64,000 nt of DNA from Cellvibrio polysaccharolyticus (lineage in GTDB: Bacteria; Pseudomonadota; Gammaproteobacteria; Pseudomonadales; Cellvibrionaceae): the NCBI RefSeq assembly GCF_015182315.1, contig NZ_PRDL01000001.1, forward strand, positions 310,001-374,000, in the 5' to 3' direction. Position numbers and translations under genes: made by a program. The notes beneath the pieces were generated by a model. It saw only the letters and a list, made by a program, of their open reading frames with translations, ran no database searches and had not been told where the DNA came from. Of the stretch, positions 8,065 to 16,816 are shown one piece after another. The stretch's first letter is position 1, and the number at the start of each line of letters is the position of its first letter.

Positions 8065-9221
8065 AGTGACCGGCGCTGCAAAATCAGCGCATTGTTGTTG
8101 CCACCAAAGGCAAAGCAATTGAAAAGATAGTGGCCATCCGGTGCGCTGCAGGATGCCGGTAATAATTGAACACCCAGTTGCGGGTCAGCAATTGCCTGCG
8201 GGTTGGCTGGTAAAACCCCGCGGGCAAGGCAGCCGAGGGTTAATGCCATTTCCAGCGCGCCGCTGGCGCCAAGGGTGTGGCCGCAAAAAGGTTTGAGTGC
8301 AAACACCGGTGGTAATTGTTGCGGGAAAATTCGGCCGAGGCCGGCTGCTTCGGCTTCGTCATTCATTAAAGACGCGGTGCCGTGCGCTTTGACGGCAACA
8401 ATATCGGTTGCGCTAATGTGGCTGTCATCCAGCGCCTGGTTAATAACACTGGCAAGGCTTGAGCCATCGCTGTTGGCGGCGGTCAGGCTGTGGTTATCGG
8501 TGGCCACCGCACCGCCGCGTAATTGCAGGAGGGCATCCGGGTAATCGCGGCTTAATACAATAACGCCGCAACCTTCACCGAGAATAAGCCCGTCGCGACC
8601 GGCGGCAAAAGGTTGCATGGCGGCGCCCGGCGAGATAAGCCCCAGCCCGTGAAAACCCAGCAGTGTAGTTTCATTAAAAAATTCAAAACCCATCACCAGC
8701 GCGTGATCAATTACGCCGCTTTGCAGCATTCGATGCGCGTAGAGCAATGCATTGGCACTGGAAGTACAGGCGGTGCTGTAGGTAAAACGGTAAGGCGATA
8801 AGCCCAGTTTTTGCCCGGTGGATTGCGCCAGTTTGCCGTAGCCGACAATTGGCATGGGCACCGCATGTTGCGGTTGTTCGCCATCCAGTTGTTGCCGGTA
8901 TTGTTGTTCCGATACGGCTACGTCAAATGATGATGAACCGAAAAACAAACCGGTGCGCTGCCGTTCGGCAGTACCCAACGCGCAGGCTTGCAGCGCCTGC
9001 TCGGCCAATTGCTGCAAACGGTTGTAAATAATATCGGTCGCGGATGGACGCTCGCCCTCATAAGGCAGCGCGAAGTACGGCATGGTGACCGGGTCGCGCT
9101 GACGGGGGAAGCTTTCCGTAACCGGTTGGTGGTTGGCATTCAGTAACCGGTCTACGCAACTATCAAGGTCGGTTCCCAGACTGCAACTGGCATTGAAAAA
9201 ACGAATAGCGGATGACTTCAA
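8061..9221 (-). CDS. Beta-ketoacyl-ACP synthase (KAS I/II type), third ketosynthase of the cluster
   Basis: A 386-residue condensing enzyme with a full active site: Cys152 in STACTSS, His280 in KAHGTAS, Lys310 and His315 in KPFCGHTLGASG, and the C-terminal FAFGGNN loop. Its start overlaps the stop of the ACP gene by four bases and its stop overlaps the start of the Gln-bearing partner. With ACP and chain-length-factor-like protein this makes a minimal type II polyketide set next to an ABC exporter. It resembles ApeO (24730) and differs from the FabF-like ApeR (27128). It probably extends acyl chains for the DAR moiety or part of the polyene; substrate unknown. Confidence 0.85.
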   Translation of the reverse strand: MKSSAIRFFNASCSLGTDLDSCVDRLLNANHQPVTESFPRQRDPVTMPYFALPYEGERPSATDIIYNRLQQLAEQALQACALGTAERQRTGLFFGSSSFDVAVSEQQYRQQLDGEQPQHAVPMPIVGYGKLAQSTGQKLGLSPYRFTYSTACTSSANALLYAHRMLQSGVIDHALVMGFEFFNETTLLGFHGLGLISPGAAMQPFAAGRDGLILGEGCGVIVLSRDYPDALLQLRGGAVATDNHSLTAANSDGSSLASVINQALDDSHISATDIVAVKAHGTASLMNDEAEAAGLGRIFPQQLPPVFALKPFCGHTLGASGALEMALTLGCLARGVLPANPQAIADPQLGVQLLPASCSAPDGHYLFNCFAFGGNNNALILQRRSL

Positions 9222-9484
9222 ACGGATTTACTCGCGATGGTTTCCGCCAGCGTATTGATGGACACCAGCGCCTTGCGTGCAGCCGATGAACCTTCAATGC
9301 GCACACCGTAGCGGCTTTTTACCGCCATACAAATTTGCAGTACGTCGAGTGAATCCAGATCCAGGTCGCCACGCAATAACGGCGCGTCATCGGCGATATC
9401 GTCGGGGCTGATGTCTTTGTCACATTCTTCAATCACCAGGCGTTTTAATTCCTGTTTAAAAGCGGCTGAGGAAAAGTCAGTCAT
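9218..9484 (-). CDS. Acyl carrier protein of the KS/CLF operon
   Basis: An 88-residue acidic helical protein with LDLDSLDVLQ; Ser45 is the expected phosphopantetheine attachment site. It overlaps the next ketosynthase by four bases and lies 1 bp after the ABC permease gene. It is one of three ACPs in the locus, the others being at 13242 and 13510. Its place beside the extra ketosynthase pair suggests it carries their intermediates. Confidence 0.88.
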   Translation of the reverse strand: MTDFSSAAFKQELKRLVIEECDKDISPDDIADDAPLLRGDLDLDSLDVLQICMAVKSRYGVRIEGSSAARKALVSINTLAETIASKSV

Positions 9485-9485
9485 G

Positions 9486-10640
9486 TCAGGTTCTCCGACG
9501 GTTAATCGTAATGGACAGGGTGCCTGTGAACAGACCGAGGCCGGTTAATACCAGGCAAGGCAACATAATGTCAGCGGGTTGGCCGGCATTGACCAGCACT
9601 TCCAGAAACCCGTCCAGCGCCCAGGACATGGGCGATATGGCAGCAAGGTCCTGCATGGTGGCGGGCATCACAAAGCGGGGAATCATAATACCGCCCAGCG
9701 CGGCAAACAAAATATTCATCGCACCGCTGATGACGGTGGCCTGCTCAATGCTGTGGGCAAGGGCGGCAATCAAACTGGCAAAACCCAGCGCGGCGATACT
9801 GGTGCTGCAACTGATCAGTAACAGCGCTGGCAACGACACATCCAATGACAAGGCAGTGCCGCCCAGTTGCGGCAGCAACCAGCGGCCAATCGCGAGCATC
9901 ACCAGCAGTTGTATCTGGTTGATTAAAAAATACGGCAGCAAGCGCGACACCTGTACCAGGGTATTGGAAACGCCAAAGGTGTGCAGGCGCATAAAGGTGC
10001 CCTGCTGGCGCTCTTGCAAAATGGTGGTGGAGATAGGAATAGCGATAAAAAACATCGCGAAGATCAACCACGCCGGTACGCTTTGTTGTACCGAGGTCGG
10101 GCGCGGGCGGCCTTCGTCAGTCACCGCCACAATAAAATAATCTTTCATCCATTGTTCGCTGGAGCGATCCGGGTCCAGCCCCATATCCGCCGCAATAAGC
10201 CGGGTGTGATAGCGGGCGAACACCTGGCGGATAGCGGCCATAATCAGGCTTTGGTCGCGCAGTGGCAGGGTGGCGGCAAAGCGTATTTCCACGCCGGGTT
10301 GATCGCCGTTGTCGTCGTAGAGTTGCTGGTCAAAGTCTTCCAGCAGGGTGATATGAAACAGCGCATCGCCGTTGTTGATCGGGTCATCGCTGGCGGTGAG
10401 TGCCAGCAGCGCGCTGTCTTTCAGGGTTTGATAAAAGTCCTGCGCCTCCTGGGCTTCGCTGCGGATTTCAATCGTGCCTGGCAATACCGGCCCGGCGTTT
10501 TCCGCAAACTGGCCTTGCAAGGCCAACGACATAATCAGCACAAATAGCGACGGCATAACAAACAGCACCAGCAAGGCGTGCCAGTCGCGGCGTAACAAAC
10601 GCCATTCTTTTTGCAGGGAAACCAGCAGTCGAAAGATCAT
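9486..10640 (-). CDS. ABC-2 type exporter permease
   Basis: A 384-residue inner-membrane protein. It has an N-terminal helix (WHALLVLFVMPSLFVLIMSLAL), a large soluble domain of about 150 residues, then a block of about five helices in the C-terminal half. This is the layout of ABC-2 permeases of the YhhJ/DrrB kind. It overlaps the ATPase gene by four bases and precedes the ACP gene by 1 bp. Such transporters are common in DAR/flexirubin loci and may move the resorcinol or the finished pigment across the inner membrane; substrate not shown. Confidence 0.85.
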   Translation of the reverse strand: MIFRLLVSLQKEWRLLRRDWHALLVLFVMPSLFVLIMSLALQGQFAENAGPVLPGTIEIRSEAQEAQDFYQTLKDSALLALTASDDPINNGDALFHITLLEDFDQQLYDDNGDQPGVEIRFAATLPLRDQSLIMAAIRQVFARYHTRLIAADMGLDPDRSSEQWMKDYFIVAVTDEGRPRPTSVQQSVPAWLIFAMFFIAIPISTTILQERQQGTFMRLHTFGVSNTLVQVSRLLPYFLINQIQLLVMLAIGRWLLPQLGGTALSLDVSLPALLLISCSTSIAALGFASLIAALAHSIEQATVISGAMNILFAALGGIMIPRFVMPATMQDLAAISPMSWALDGFLEVLVNAGQPADIMLPCLVLTGLGLFTGTLSITINRRRT

Positions 10641-11542
10641 TCGCGCAGCTCCCGCCGGGTCGCTTCAAAAAACACTTCTTCCAGACGCCCTTGCCCCAAC
10701 TGCAAGCGCACCGGCTCTATGCCGTGACTTTGCAGCAGCGCCAGCGCCTTTACCGACGAGTGTTCAAAATAATCGAGATTCATTTCCCAGATCAGCGGGC
10801 TTTTAAGGCTGATGCCAGGCCATTGTCGAAGGGCATCGGGCAGCGCCCGATCGCTATGAACGACAAGGCGCTGCTGCTGGTTGCGCAGCAACTGATCCAT
10901 GCTGCCCTGCAACACAATGCGCCCCTGATCCAGTACTGCCACCGTGTGGCAGAGTTCTTCCACTTCCTGCAGCAGGTGCGAGGTATAAACAATAGTGGTG
11001 CCTTGCTGGTTCAGGCGACGAATAATGTCCAGCAAAAACGCCCGGGATTGCGGGTCAACATTGGCAGTGGGCTCGTCGAGAATTAGCAATTGCGGGTGAT
11101 GCAGCAGACCGATGGCGAAGTTCAAACGGCGTTTCACCCCGCCAGAACATTGCCCGGCCAACTGGTGTTGCCACTGTTCCAGACCGCAGTCGTCAATCAG
11201 TTCAGCGAGGCGCTGTGGCAACCGCTTGCCAGTAAGGCCGGAAACGCCGCCAAAATAATGCAGGTTTTCCCGCACCGTAAGGCGCTGGTAAAACGCATAT
11301 TCCTGGGGCACCAGGGCCAGCTCGGCACGACCGGCACGGGTGGGTGTGCCGGCCAATAAAATTTGCCCTTGCTGCGCTGGCATCAGCCCGGCAATCAGCG
11401 ATACCAGTGTGGTTTTGCCTGCCCCATTGGGGCCCAGCAAGCCGAGCATATCGCCACGGGACACCGACAGCTCCAGCAGGTGTAGCTGTTTTACTGCTTT
11501 GCGATAGCCGAAAGAAAGTCCGTGAATGTCCAGCAAGTGCAT
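10637..11542 (-). CDS. ABC exporter ATPase
   Basis: From the ATG at 11542 the product has 301 residues. The open frame extends to 11674, but the canonical ATPase fold begins right after 11542 (HLLDIHGLSFGYR). It has Walker A GPNGAGKTTL, signature CSGGVKRRL, Walker B LLILDEPT and the switch His in VYTSH. It is the first gene of the minus-strand operon, and only about 200 bp separate it from the divergent ape operon. The encoded ATPase energises the permease at 9486-10640. Confidence 0.88.
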   Translation of the reverse strand: MHLLDIHGLSFGYRKAVKQLHLLELSVSRGDMLGLLGPNGAGKTTLVSLIAGLMPAQQGQILLAGTPTRAGRAELALVPQEYAFYQRLTVRENLHYFGGVSGLTGKRLPQRLAELIDDCGLEQWQHQLAGQCSGGVKRRLNFAIGLLHHPQLLILDEPTANVDPQSRAFLLDIIRRLNQQGTTIVYTSHLLQEVEELCHTVAVLDQGRIVLQGSMDQLLRNQQQRLVVHSDRALPDALRQWPGISLKSPLIWEMNLDYFEHSSVKALALLQSHGIEPVRLQLGQGRLEEVFFEATRRELRE

Positions 11543-11744
11543 ATCCCGTTCTTGAAGTGGCGGCACTATAGCGCCTTTGCCAAGGCTTGCCGAGCGCCTA
11601 TTCCCGCGTTGGCACGATGCTGTTATTCTGCAACGTTCCCCCGCATTGTGCTTTTCTGCACGCACCTTTAACATGCGCGCTCTGTTTCAGCCGCAGTGAA
11701 GGCCGCAGTAAAAAATGGACGGCAATAATAATGGTAAGTCCATC
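11543..11744. promoter_or_regulatory. Divergent promoter region between the two pigment operons
   Basis: About 200 bp separate the minus-strand ABC/KS operon from the plus-strand ape operon. Both promoters are expected here. I could not find a convincing -35/-10 pair or a clear operator palindrome. A TTGGCACG at 11609-11616 resembles the -24 half of a sigma-54 site, but the -12 half is poor. Confidence 0.4.
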
Positions 11745-12470
11745 ATGATGAATGTGCGAATTTCCCGTTGTGTGGCCTGGGCCCCGAATTTATCGACAGA
11801 CGCAGACTGGCAAGCCTGGAGCCGTGGTGAACGTGCGCTGCAAGGTGACGATACCCCGCGTGCGCAACGCGTACCGGCGATGTTGCGGCGGCGCCTTACC
11901 CGCTGGGGGCGGCTGGCACTGGAAGTGGCTGGCGAACTGACTGAATCGCTGGCGGCCGATACGCCGATTATTTTCAGCTCGCGCCACGGTGACACCCACC
12001 GCACTGAAACGCTGTTAACAGATCTCGCAAATTGTGAGCCTTTGTCACCGACAGCCTTCAGTTTGTCGGTGCATAATGCGCCACTGGGTCTGTACACCAT
12101 TGTGGAAAAAATCACCTCGCCGTCACTGGCGGTTGCCGCAGGCCGCGAAACCTTTGCCCATGCCTGGCTGGAAGCTTACACCTGGTTGCAACAGGGAGCT
12201 TCGCAGGTATTGCTGGTACATGCCGACGAACTGCTGGCTGACTTTTTCCGCCCGGACACCGATGAACAGGATGCCCCTCTGGCGCTGGCGCTGTTATTAA
12301 CCGCTGATGAGGGGAGCGCGGTGAGCTTGCGTTTCGATGCCCTTGATCAGCGCACCTTGTCTGATACTCAGGCGCAACCGCTGGCATTTCTGCAATGGTG
12401 GTACAGCGAGGCACCGGCTTTACGCTGGTGCGGTGATCGTTTGTGCTGGCAGTGGCAGCGGAGTCAGTAA
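11745..12470 (+). CDS. apeC: ApeC-like chain length factor (ketosynthase N-terminal-like)
   Basis: A 241-residue protein of the short ketosynthase-like family found first in APE operons. The N-terminus RISRCVAWAPNL matches the usual opening; an upstream ATG at 11715 would add ten low-complexity residues. The helix AHAWLEAYTWLQQGASQVLLVHADE follows the ketosynthase pattern, but the nucleophile position is Arg in AAGRETF, so it cannot condense. In characterised APE systems, as I recall, ApeC pairs with ketosynthase ApeO. It opens the large plus-strand operon, and its stop overlaps the next start (TAATG). Confidence 0.75.
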   Translation: MMNVRISRCVAWAPNLSTDADWQAWSRGERALQGDDTPRAQRVPAMLRRRLTRWGRLALEVAGELTESLAADTPIIFSSRHGDTHRTETLLTDLANCEPLSPTAFSLSVHNAPLGLYTIVEKITSPSLAVAAGRETFAHAWLEAYTWLQQGASQVLLVHADELLADFFRPDTDEQDAPLALALLLTADEGSAVSLRFDALDQRTLSDTQAQPLAFLQWWYSEAPALRWCGDRLCWQWQRSQ

Positions 12471-13297
12471 TGCGGGAAAGCCTTGATCGGAGCTGGCGCG
12501 TCGTGGCGACCGGTTTTTGTTTTGCCTTTTTTTTTATCGGCGCACTGATCATGTCGGTCAGTTGCTTGCCGGTTATTTACAGCCGACGTATTTCCCGGCT
12601 GGAAAAAACCCGCCAGACGCGCCGGATGGTGCGCCGCGTCTTCCGGCTTTTTGTGGCGATGATGGAAACGTTCGGCCTGATCCGGGTCAGCGTGGTAAAC
12701 CGTCAGCGGCTTGAACAGGCGGGCGGCTGCCTGGTCATTGCCAACCACCCCACGTTAATTGATGTGGTGATTTTGTTTTCCATCATCCCGCAGGCCAACT
12801 GCGTGGTGAAAGATGATTTATGGCACAGCGCCTGTTTGCGCTGGGTGATGCGTGCCACCGGTTTTATCAGTAACGAAAACGGCAGCAATTTGCTGGAAGG
12901 TTGCCAGCAGGCATTGGCTAACGGCGATGCCATCGTGATTTTTCCGGAAGGCTCGCGCACCGTGCCGCACGCCGGGCTGCAATTCAAGCGGGGCGTCGCC
13001 AATATTGCGGTGCGTACCAACGCACCGATAGTGCCGGTACTGATCAGCTGTGAACCGCTGACTTTAATGAAGGGTGAACCCTGGTATCGAATTCCGCCGC
13101 GTCGTGCCGATATCACCCTGACCGTGGAAGATCGTCTGCAACCCTCGCAGGTGATTGACCGTTTTGATGACAAACCTGCAGCAGCAAGACTGCTGACGCG
13201 CTACTTGCAAGCGTATTTTGAAAAAGGCCTGGAGTCCTTCTATGAGCGATATTACCAACCAGATCAAGCAGATGATTATCGACGAGCTGGAGCTTGA
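12470..13297 (+). CDS. apeD: ApeD-like 1-acylglycerol-3-phosphate acyltransferase family protein
   Basis: From the ATG overlapping the apeC stop the protein has 275 residues. A membrane helix lies near residues 10-35. The PlsC acyltransferase motifs follow: NHPTLID (HX4D) near residue 90 and FPEGSRT further on, then a conserved VPVLISCEP stretch. It likely attaches an acyl chain, perhaps the polyene, to an acceptor at the inner membrane. Its last 56 bases overlap the ACP gene in another frame, consistent with tight translational coupling. Confidence 0.82.
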   Translation: MRESLDRSWRVVATGFCFAFFFIGALIMSVSCLPVIYSRRISRLEKTRQTRRMVRRVFRLFVAMMETFGLIRVSVVNRQRLEQAGGCLVIANHPTLIDVVILFSIIPQANCVVKDDLWHSACLRWVMRATGFISNENGSNLLEGCQQALANGDAIVIFPEGSRTVPHAGLQFKRGVANIAVRTNAPIVPVLISCEPLTLMKGEPWYRIPPRRADITLTVEDRLQPSQVIDRFDDKPAAARLLTRYLQAYFEKGLESFYERYYQPDQADDYRRAGA

Positions 13298-13502
13298 AGA
13301 TATGACTGTTGAGGATATTGAGACAGACGCGCCGCTGTTTGGCGAAGGCCTGGGCCTCGATTCCATTGACGCTCTGGAGCTGGGACTGGCGTTGCAAAAA
13401 CGCTTTAATGTTAAAATAGATGCCAATTCCGAACACACCAAAGCACATTTTCGTTCGGTGGCATCCTTGCGTGATTTTGTAGAGGCAAACCGGGCGGTTT
13501 GA
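13242..13502 (+). CDS. apeE: Acyl carrier protein ApeE
   Basis: An 86-residue ACP starting at ATG 13242, after GGAG at 13231. Ser41 in GLGLDSIDALEL is the phosphopantetheine site. Helix II and the GEGLGLDSID motif are classic. The gene begins inside the end of apeD and is followed at once by a second ACP. Paired ACPs are characteristic of APE operons, where they carry the growing polyene. Confidence 0.88.
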   Translation: MSDITNQIKQMIIDELELEDMTVEDIETDAPLFGEGLGLDSIDALELGLALQKRFNVKIDANSEHTKAHFRSVASLRDFVEANRAV

Positions 13503-13509
13503 GATAGTT

Positions 13510-13755
13510 ATGACAAACGAAGAAATTTACCTGCGGCTCAAGGAAGTACTGGTTGAGTCTTTCATGATTGAAGAGTCGGCGATCCGCCCGGAAGCCAATC
13601 TCTACACCGATCTGGATTTTGACAGTATTGATGCCATTGACCTGGCGGCGAAAATCCATCTGGTCACCGGCAAGCAACTCAAGCCGGAACAGTTTAAAAA
13701 CGTGCGCACCGTGAACGATGCGGTGGAAGCGGTCGCCGAGTTGCTGCGGAGCTGA
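13510..13755 (+). CDS. apeF: Acyl carrier protein ApeF
   Basis: An 81-residue ACP with Ser39 in LDFDSIDAIDL. It differs clearly from ApeE in helix I and in the C-terminal part, so the two are not a recent duplication. It lies 7 bp after apeE and 1 bp before the membrane protein gene. Confidence 0.88.
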   Translation: MTNEEIYLRLKEVLVESFMIEESAIRPEANLYTDLDFDSIDAIDLAAKIHLVTGKQLKPEQFKNVRTVNDAVEAVAELLRS

Positions 13756-13756
13756 T

Positions 13757-14311
13757 ATGCGCTGGTGGGCGCCTGTTGTTGCTGTGCTACTGCTGGCTTA
13801 CCCGCTGTTGGTGTACTGGGGCATGCAATGGCTTGAGCCCCGCTTTATCGGTCTGGCGCTGGTGCTGGTGTATGCGGTGCGCGGCCTGGCCATATCAACC
13901 ACGGCGAGCCGACGCGCGCTGATACTCGGTGGCGTGTTGCTGGCCGCTGCTTTCTTCTGGTGGTCCAATAGCGAAACCGGCTTGAAGCTGGTGCCGGTGG
14001 TCATTAACCTGGCGCTGGCGCTCGGGTTTGGCTGGACGCTGTGGCATCCGCCTACCTTGCCGGCGCGTATGGCCGAATTGCAGCACGGCTTTATAACGCC
14101 CGCCATCAAAAGCTACACCGACCGTATCACCGTCCTCTGGGTCGGTTTTTTTTGTCTTAATGCCACCCTGGCGTTGGTCACCGCGCTGTGGATGAGTCGC
14201 GAAAGCTGGGCGCTCTATAACGGATTGATTGCCTACGGGCTGATTGGCCTGATGTTTCTCGGCGAATACAGTTACCGGCGGCTGGTTTTCTTCAAGCAAC
14301 ATAATTTATGA
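13757..14311 (+). CDS. apeG: ApeG-like inner-membrane protein (COG4648 type)
   Basis: The ATG at 13757 directly after the apeF stop gives 184 residues with about five to six hydrophobic helices (for example VVAVLLLAYPLLVYWG and ILGGVLLAAAFFWW). It ends with basic SYRRLVFFKQHN. The stop overlaps the next start (ATGA). This membrane protein type recurs in APE operons; its role is unknown, perhaps in transport or in anchoring the biosynthetic complex. Confidence 0.78.
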   Translation: MRWWAPVVAVLLLAYPLLVYWGMQWLEPRFIGLALVLVYAVRGLAISTTASRRALILGGVLLAAAFFWWSNSETGLKLVPVVINLALALGFGWTLWHPPTLPARMAELQHGFITPAIKSYTDRITVLWVGFFCLNATLALVTALWMSRESWALYNGLIAYGLIGLMFLGEYSYRRLVFFKQHNL

Positions 14312-15693
14312 CCACCATTCTACGATTGCGACCGCTATTTCTGGCTGGCGGAGCGCATACCCAACTTCTCTCTGCCAGAGGGCCGGTTACTGCCAATCAG
14401 CTGCGCGATCAGGCGTTAAGGCTGGCGGCTGCGCTACAGGCACGGCCGGAACAGCGCTGGGCGCTGTGGCTGGAAAACACCGGTGAATTTCTGGTCAGTT
14501 TTATGGCGCTGGTGCTGGCCGGGAAAACCCTGTGTTTGCCCGGCAATATGCAACCGGCTACCGCGTCGGCGCTGTCCCGCCATTTCGATGCACTGATTTC
14601 CCGCACTGACTTTCAGGATCTCGCTTGCCCGGCTGTAACCCCCGAGCAGTTACACGCAGCGGCGGCTGAGTTGCCGGCATCAGACGGGCAGAGCCAGGGC
14701 GATATCCAGCTGATGCTGTTTACCTCCGGCTCTACCGGTGAACCCAAAGCGATTGGCAAAACACTGGACTTGCTGGAGCGCGAGTTGCACGTTCTCCAGC
14801 AGTTTGCCGGGCAGCAGCTCGGCCAGCAGCCGGTGTTATCTACCGTCAGCCATCAACATATTTATGGCCTGTTGCATCTGGTGTTGTGGCCGCTATTGCG
14901 CCGCGCGCCGCTTGTCGATGGCGTATTCCAATACCCCGAAGAAATGCTCGCCAGCGCCATTCAATGGGCGCCGGTCACGCTGCTGTCCAGCCCGACCCAT
15001 CTAAAACGGCTACCGGAAAATCCGCAGTTTTCGCAGCATCACGGCGCCATTACCCAGGTAATTTCCTCCGGCGGTCTGCTGGAGGCTGAAGCCGCCAGGG
15101 ATTTTCAACAACTCACCGGCTACGCGCCGCTGGAAATTCTCGGCAGCACCGAAACCGGCGGCGTTGCCTGGCGGCGTCAGGATCAGTCGTTGCTGTGGCA
15201 GCCGCTGCCGTCGGTGGTCTGTTCGGTGGATGCCGAAAGCGGTTGTCTGGCAGTGCACTCGGCTCACCTCGGGCAATCGGAAGCCTTTGTGATGGGCGAT
15301 CGCATCGCGTTGCAAGACGATGGCCGCTTTGAGCTGCTCGGGCGGGCGGATCGCCTGTTGAAAGTTGAAGGCAAGCGCGTGTCGGCAAGCGAGATGGAAA
15401 ATCGGCTGGCGGCGCATGATTGGGTGGCTGCTGCCATAGTGATTTTGTTACAAGGCCGCCGCGAAGAAATCGCTGCGGCGGTAGTGCTCAACCAGGCCGG
15501 CCGCGATGCGTTGGCCAAGAGCGGCAAACTGGCGGTAAACCAGACGCTGCGCGATCATTTGTTACTGGCTTTCGAACGGCCGGTATTGCCGCGCCGCTGG
15601 CGCTACCCCGCTGCCTTGCCGGCCAATGCGCAAGGCAAGGTGGTGATGGCAGATATCCATTCACTCTTCGCGGCGGAGGATTCTGCACCATGA
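14308..15693 (+). CDS. apeH: ApeH-like acyl-ACP synthetase (AMP-forming)
   Basis: A 461-residue adenylate-forming enzyme. The P-loop is TSGSTGEPK (139-147), followed by the LGSTETGG adenine-binding motif, MGDRIALQDDGRFELLGRADRLLK (the hinge), and a C-terminal Lys in NAQGKV. It activates an arylcarboxylate with ATP and loads it on ACP. With the ammonia-lyase downstream, a cinnamate- or coumarate-like starter is expected. It lacks the length and signature of long-chain acyl-CoA ligases. Confidence 0.85.
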   Translation: MTTILRLRPLFLAGGAHTQLLSARGPVTANQLRDQALRLAAALQARPEQRWALWLENTGEFLVSFMALVLAGKTLCLPGNMQPATASALSRHFDALISRTDFQDLACPAVTPEQLHAAAAELPASDGQSQGDIQLMLFTSGSTGEPKAIGKTLDLLERELHVLQQFAGQQLGQQPVLSTVSHQHIYGLLHLVLWPLLRRAPLVDGVFQYPEEMLASAIQWAPVTLLSSPTHLKRLPENPQFSQHHGAITQVISSGGLLEAEAARDFQQLTGYAPLEILGSTETGGVAWRRQDQSLLWQPLPSVVCSVDAESGCLAVHSAHLGQSEAFVMGDRIALQDDGRFELLGRADRLLKVEGKRVSASEMENRLAAHDWVAAAIVILLQGRREEIAAAVVLNQAGRDALAKSGKLAVNQTLRDHLLLAFERPVLPRRWRYPAALPANAQGKVVMADIHSLFAAEDSAP

Positions 15694-16040
15694 TGCCTCC
15701 CGTTACACAACTGCAGCGCCTGAGTGATCACCAGCTCGAACTTGAGATTGCCATCGAAGCGGAGCAGCCCTGCTTTGCCGGTCATTTTGATGGCTGGCCG
15801 GTGCTCGCCGGTGTGGTGCAGGTTGACTGGGTAATGCAACTGGCGCGGCAGCATCTCGCTTGCCAACAGCGCTTTCTCGGTTTGCAATCGGTGAAATTCC
15901 AGCAGCTGGTGCGCCCGCCGCTGTTAATGGCGCTGTCGCTGGAGTATTTGCCGCAACGCGGTTTGATCCGTTTCAGTTACCGTCACGGTGAGCGCTTGCT
16001 CTCTACCGGCGCCATCAAAGTCGATGAGGCAACCCCATGA
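15690..16040 (+). CDS. apeI: ApeI-like FabA-type dehydratase
   Basis: From ATG 15690, overlapping the apeH stop, the protein has 116 residues. The loop AGHFDGWPVLAG supplies His32, and QVDWVMQL supplies Asp46, so the FabA-type His/Asp pair is intact, unlike the paralogue at 1343. In known APE systems ApeI works as a heterodimer with ApeP (here 25931) to remove water from 3-hydroxyacyl-ACP and make the conjugated double bonds. Confidence 0.8.
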   Translation: MMPPVTQLQRLSDHQLELEIAIEAEQPCFAGHFDGWPVLAGVVQVDWVMQLARQHLACQQRFLGLQSVKFQQLVRPPLLMALSLEYLPQRGLIRFSYRHGERLLSTGAIKVDEATP

Positions 16041-16816
16041 GTTCGCTGGCTGATTATCGCCCTTGCGTGGTGATTCCGGTTTATCAACACGCGCGTTTTC
16101 TGGCGCCGCTGCTGGATCGCATCGGCCAATTGGGGCTGCCCTGCGTGCTGGTGAATGACGGCGGCAATGCCGAAGAATCGGCGTTATTGCAGCAACTGGC
16201 GACCCGTCCGAACGTGTTTCTGCAAGAGCAATTTCCCAATCAGGGCAAAGGCGCGGCGGTGTTTGCCGGTTTTCGTTATGCCCGTGCTCAGGGGTTTAGT
16301 CATGCGGTGCAAATTGATGCCGACGGGCAACATCGGGTAGACGATATTCCCCGCTTGCTGGCGGCATCCTGCGCCGAGCCCGGTGCGCTGGTCACCGGCA
16401 TTCCGCAATACGATCAATCGGTTCCGAAACATCGGCTATATGCGCGCTACATCACGCATTTCTGGGTTTGGGTAGAAACGCTTTCGTTTACTATTCGCGA
16501 CTCCATGTGCGGTTTTCGGGTGTATCCGCTGGCAGACACCCTGGCCGTTGTTGAACACACCCGGATGGGTCGCCGTATGGATTTTGATACTGAAATTGTG
16601 GTGCGCTTGTACTGGCGCGGCCTGCCGGTGATTTCCATCCCGACGCCGGTTACCTACCCGGAAGATGGTATTTCCAACTTCCGGCCGCTGCACGACAACC
16701 TGTTGATCTGCTGGATGCACACCCGGCTGGTATTCGGCATGTTGCTGCGCTCGCCGGTATTGATCGGTAGAAAATTGTCGCGCAAACGAAAACCCGGCGT
16801 GAGCAAAGCGTCATGA
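16037..16816 (+). CDS. apeJ: Family 2 glycosyltransferase (N-terminal half of ApeJ function)
   Basis: A 259-residue GT-A enzyme. It begins CVVIPVYQHARFLAPLL, has VNDGG and the DxD-like QIDADGQH near residue 96, followed by the acceptor-side motif MCGFRVYP. A C-terminal hydrophobic stretch (LLICWMHTRLVFGMLL) may tether it to the membrane. It is probably the sugar or phosphosugar transferase that builds the anchor for the polyene. Its stop overlaps the next start by four bases. In the E. coli-type operon, as I recall it, ApeJ is a fusion of glycosyltransferase and acyltransferase; here the two are separate genes. Confidence 0.8.
   Translation: MSSLADYRPCVVIPVYQHARFLAPLLDRIGQLGLPCVLVNDGGNAEESALLQQLATRPNVFLQEQFPNQGKGAAVFAGFRYARAQGFSHAVQIDADGQHRVDDIPRLLAASCAEPGALVTGIPQYDQSVPKHRLYARYITHFWVWVETLSFTIRDSMCGFRVYPLADTLAVVEHTRMGRRMDFDTEIVVRLYWRGLPVISIPTPVTYPEDGISNFRPLHDNLLICWMHTRLVFGMLLRSPVLIGRKLSRKRKPGVSKAS

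Noticed and set aside
11609..11625. Sigma-54-like site TTGGCACG before the ape operon
   Set aside because: The -24 half fits but the -12 half reads TGTT in place of TTGC, so it is not convincing.
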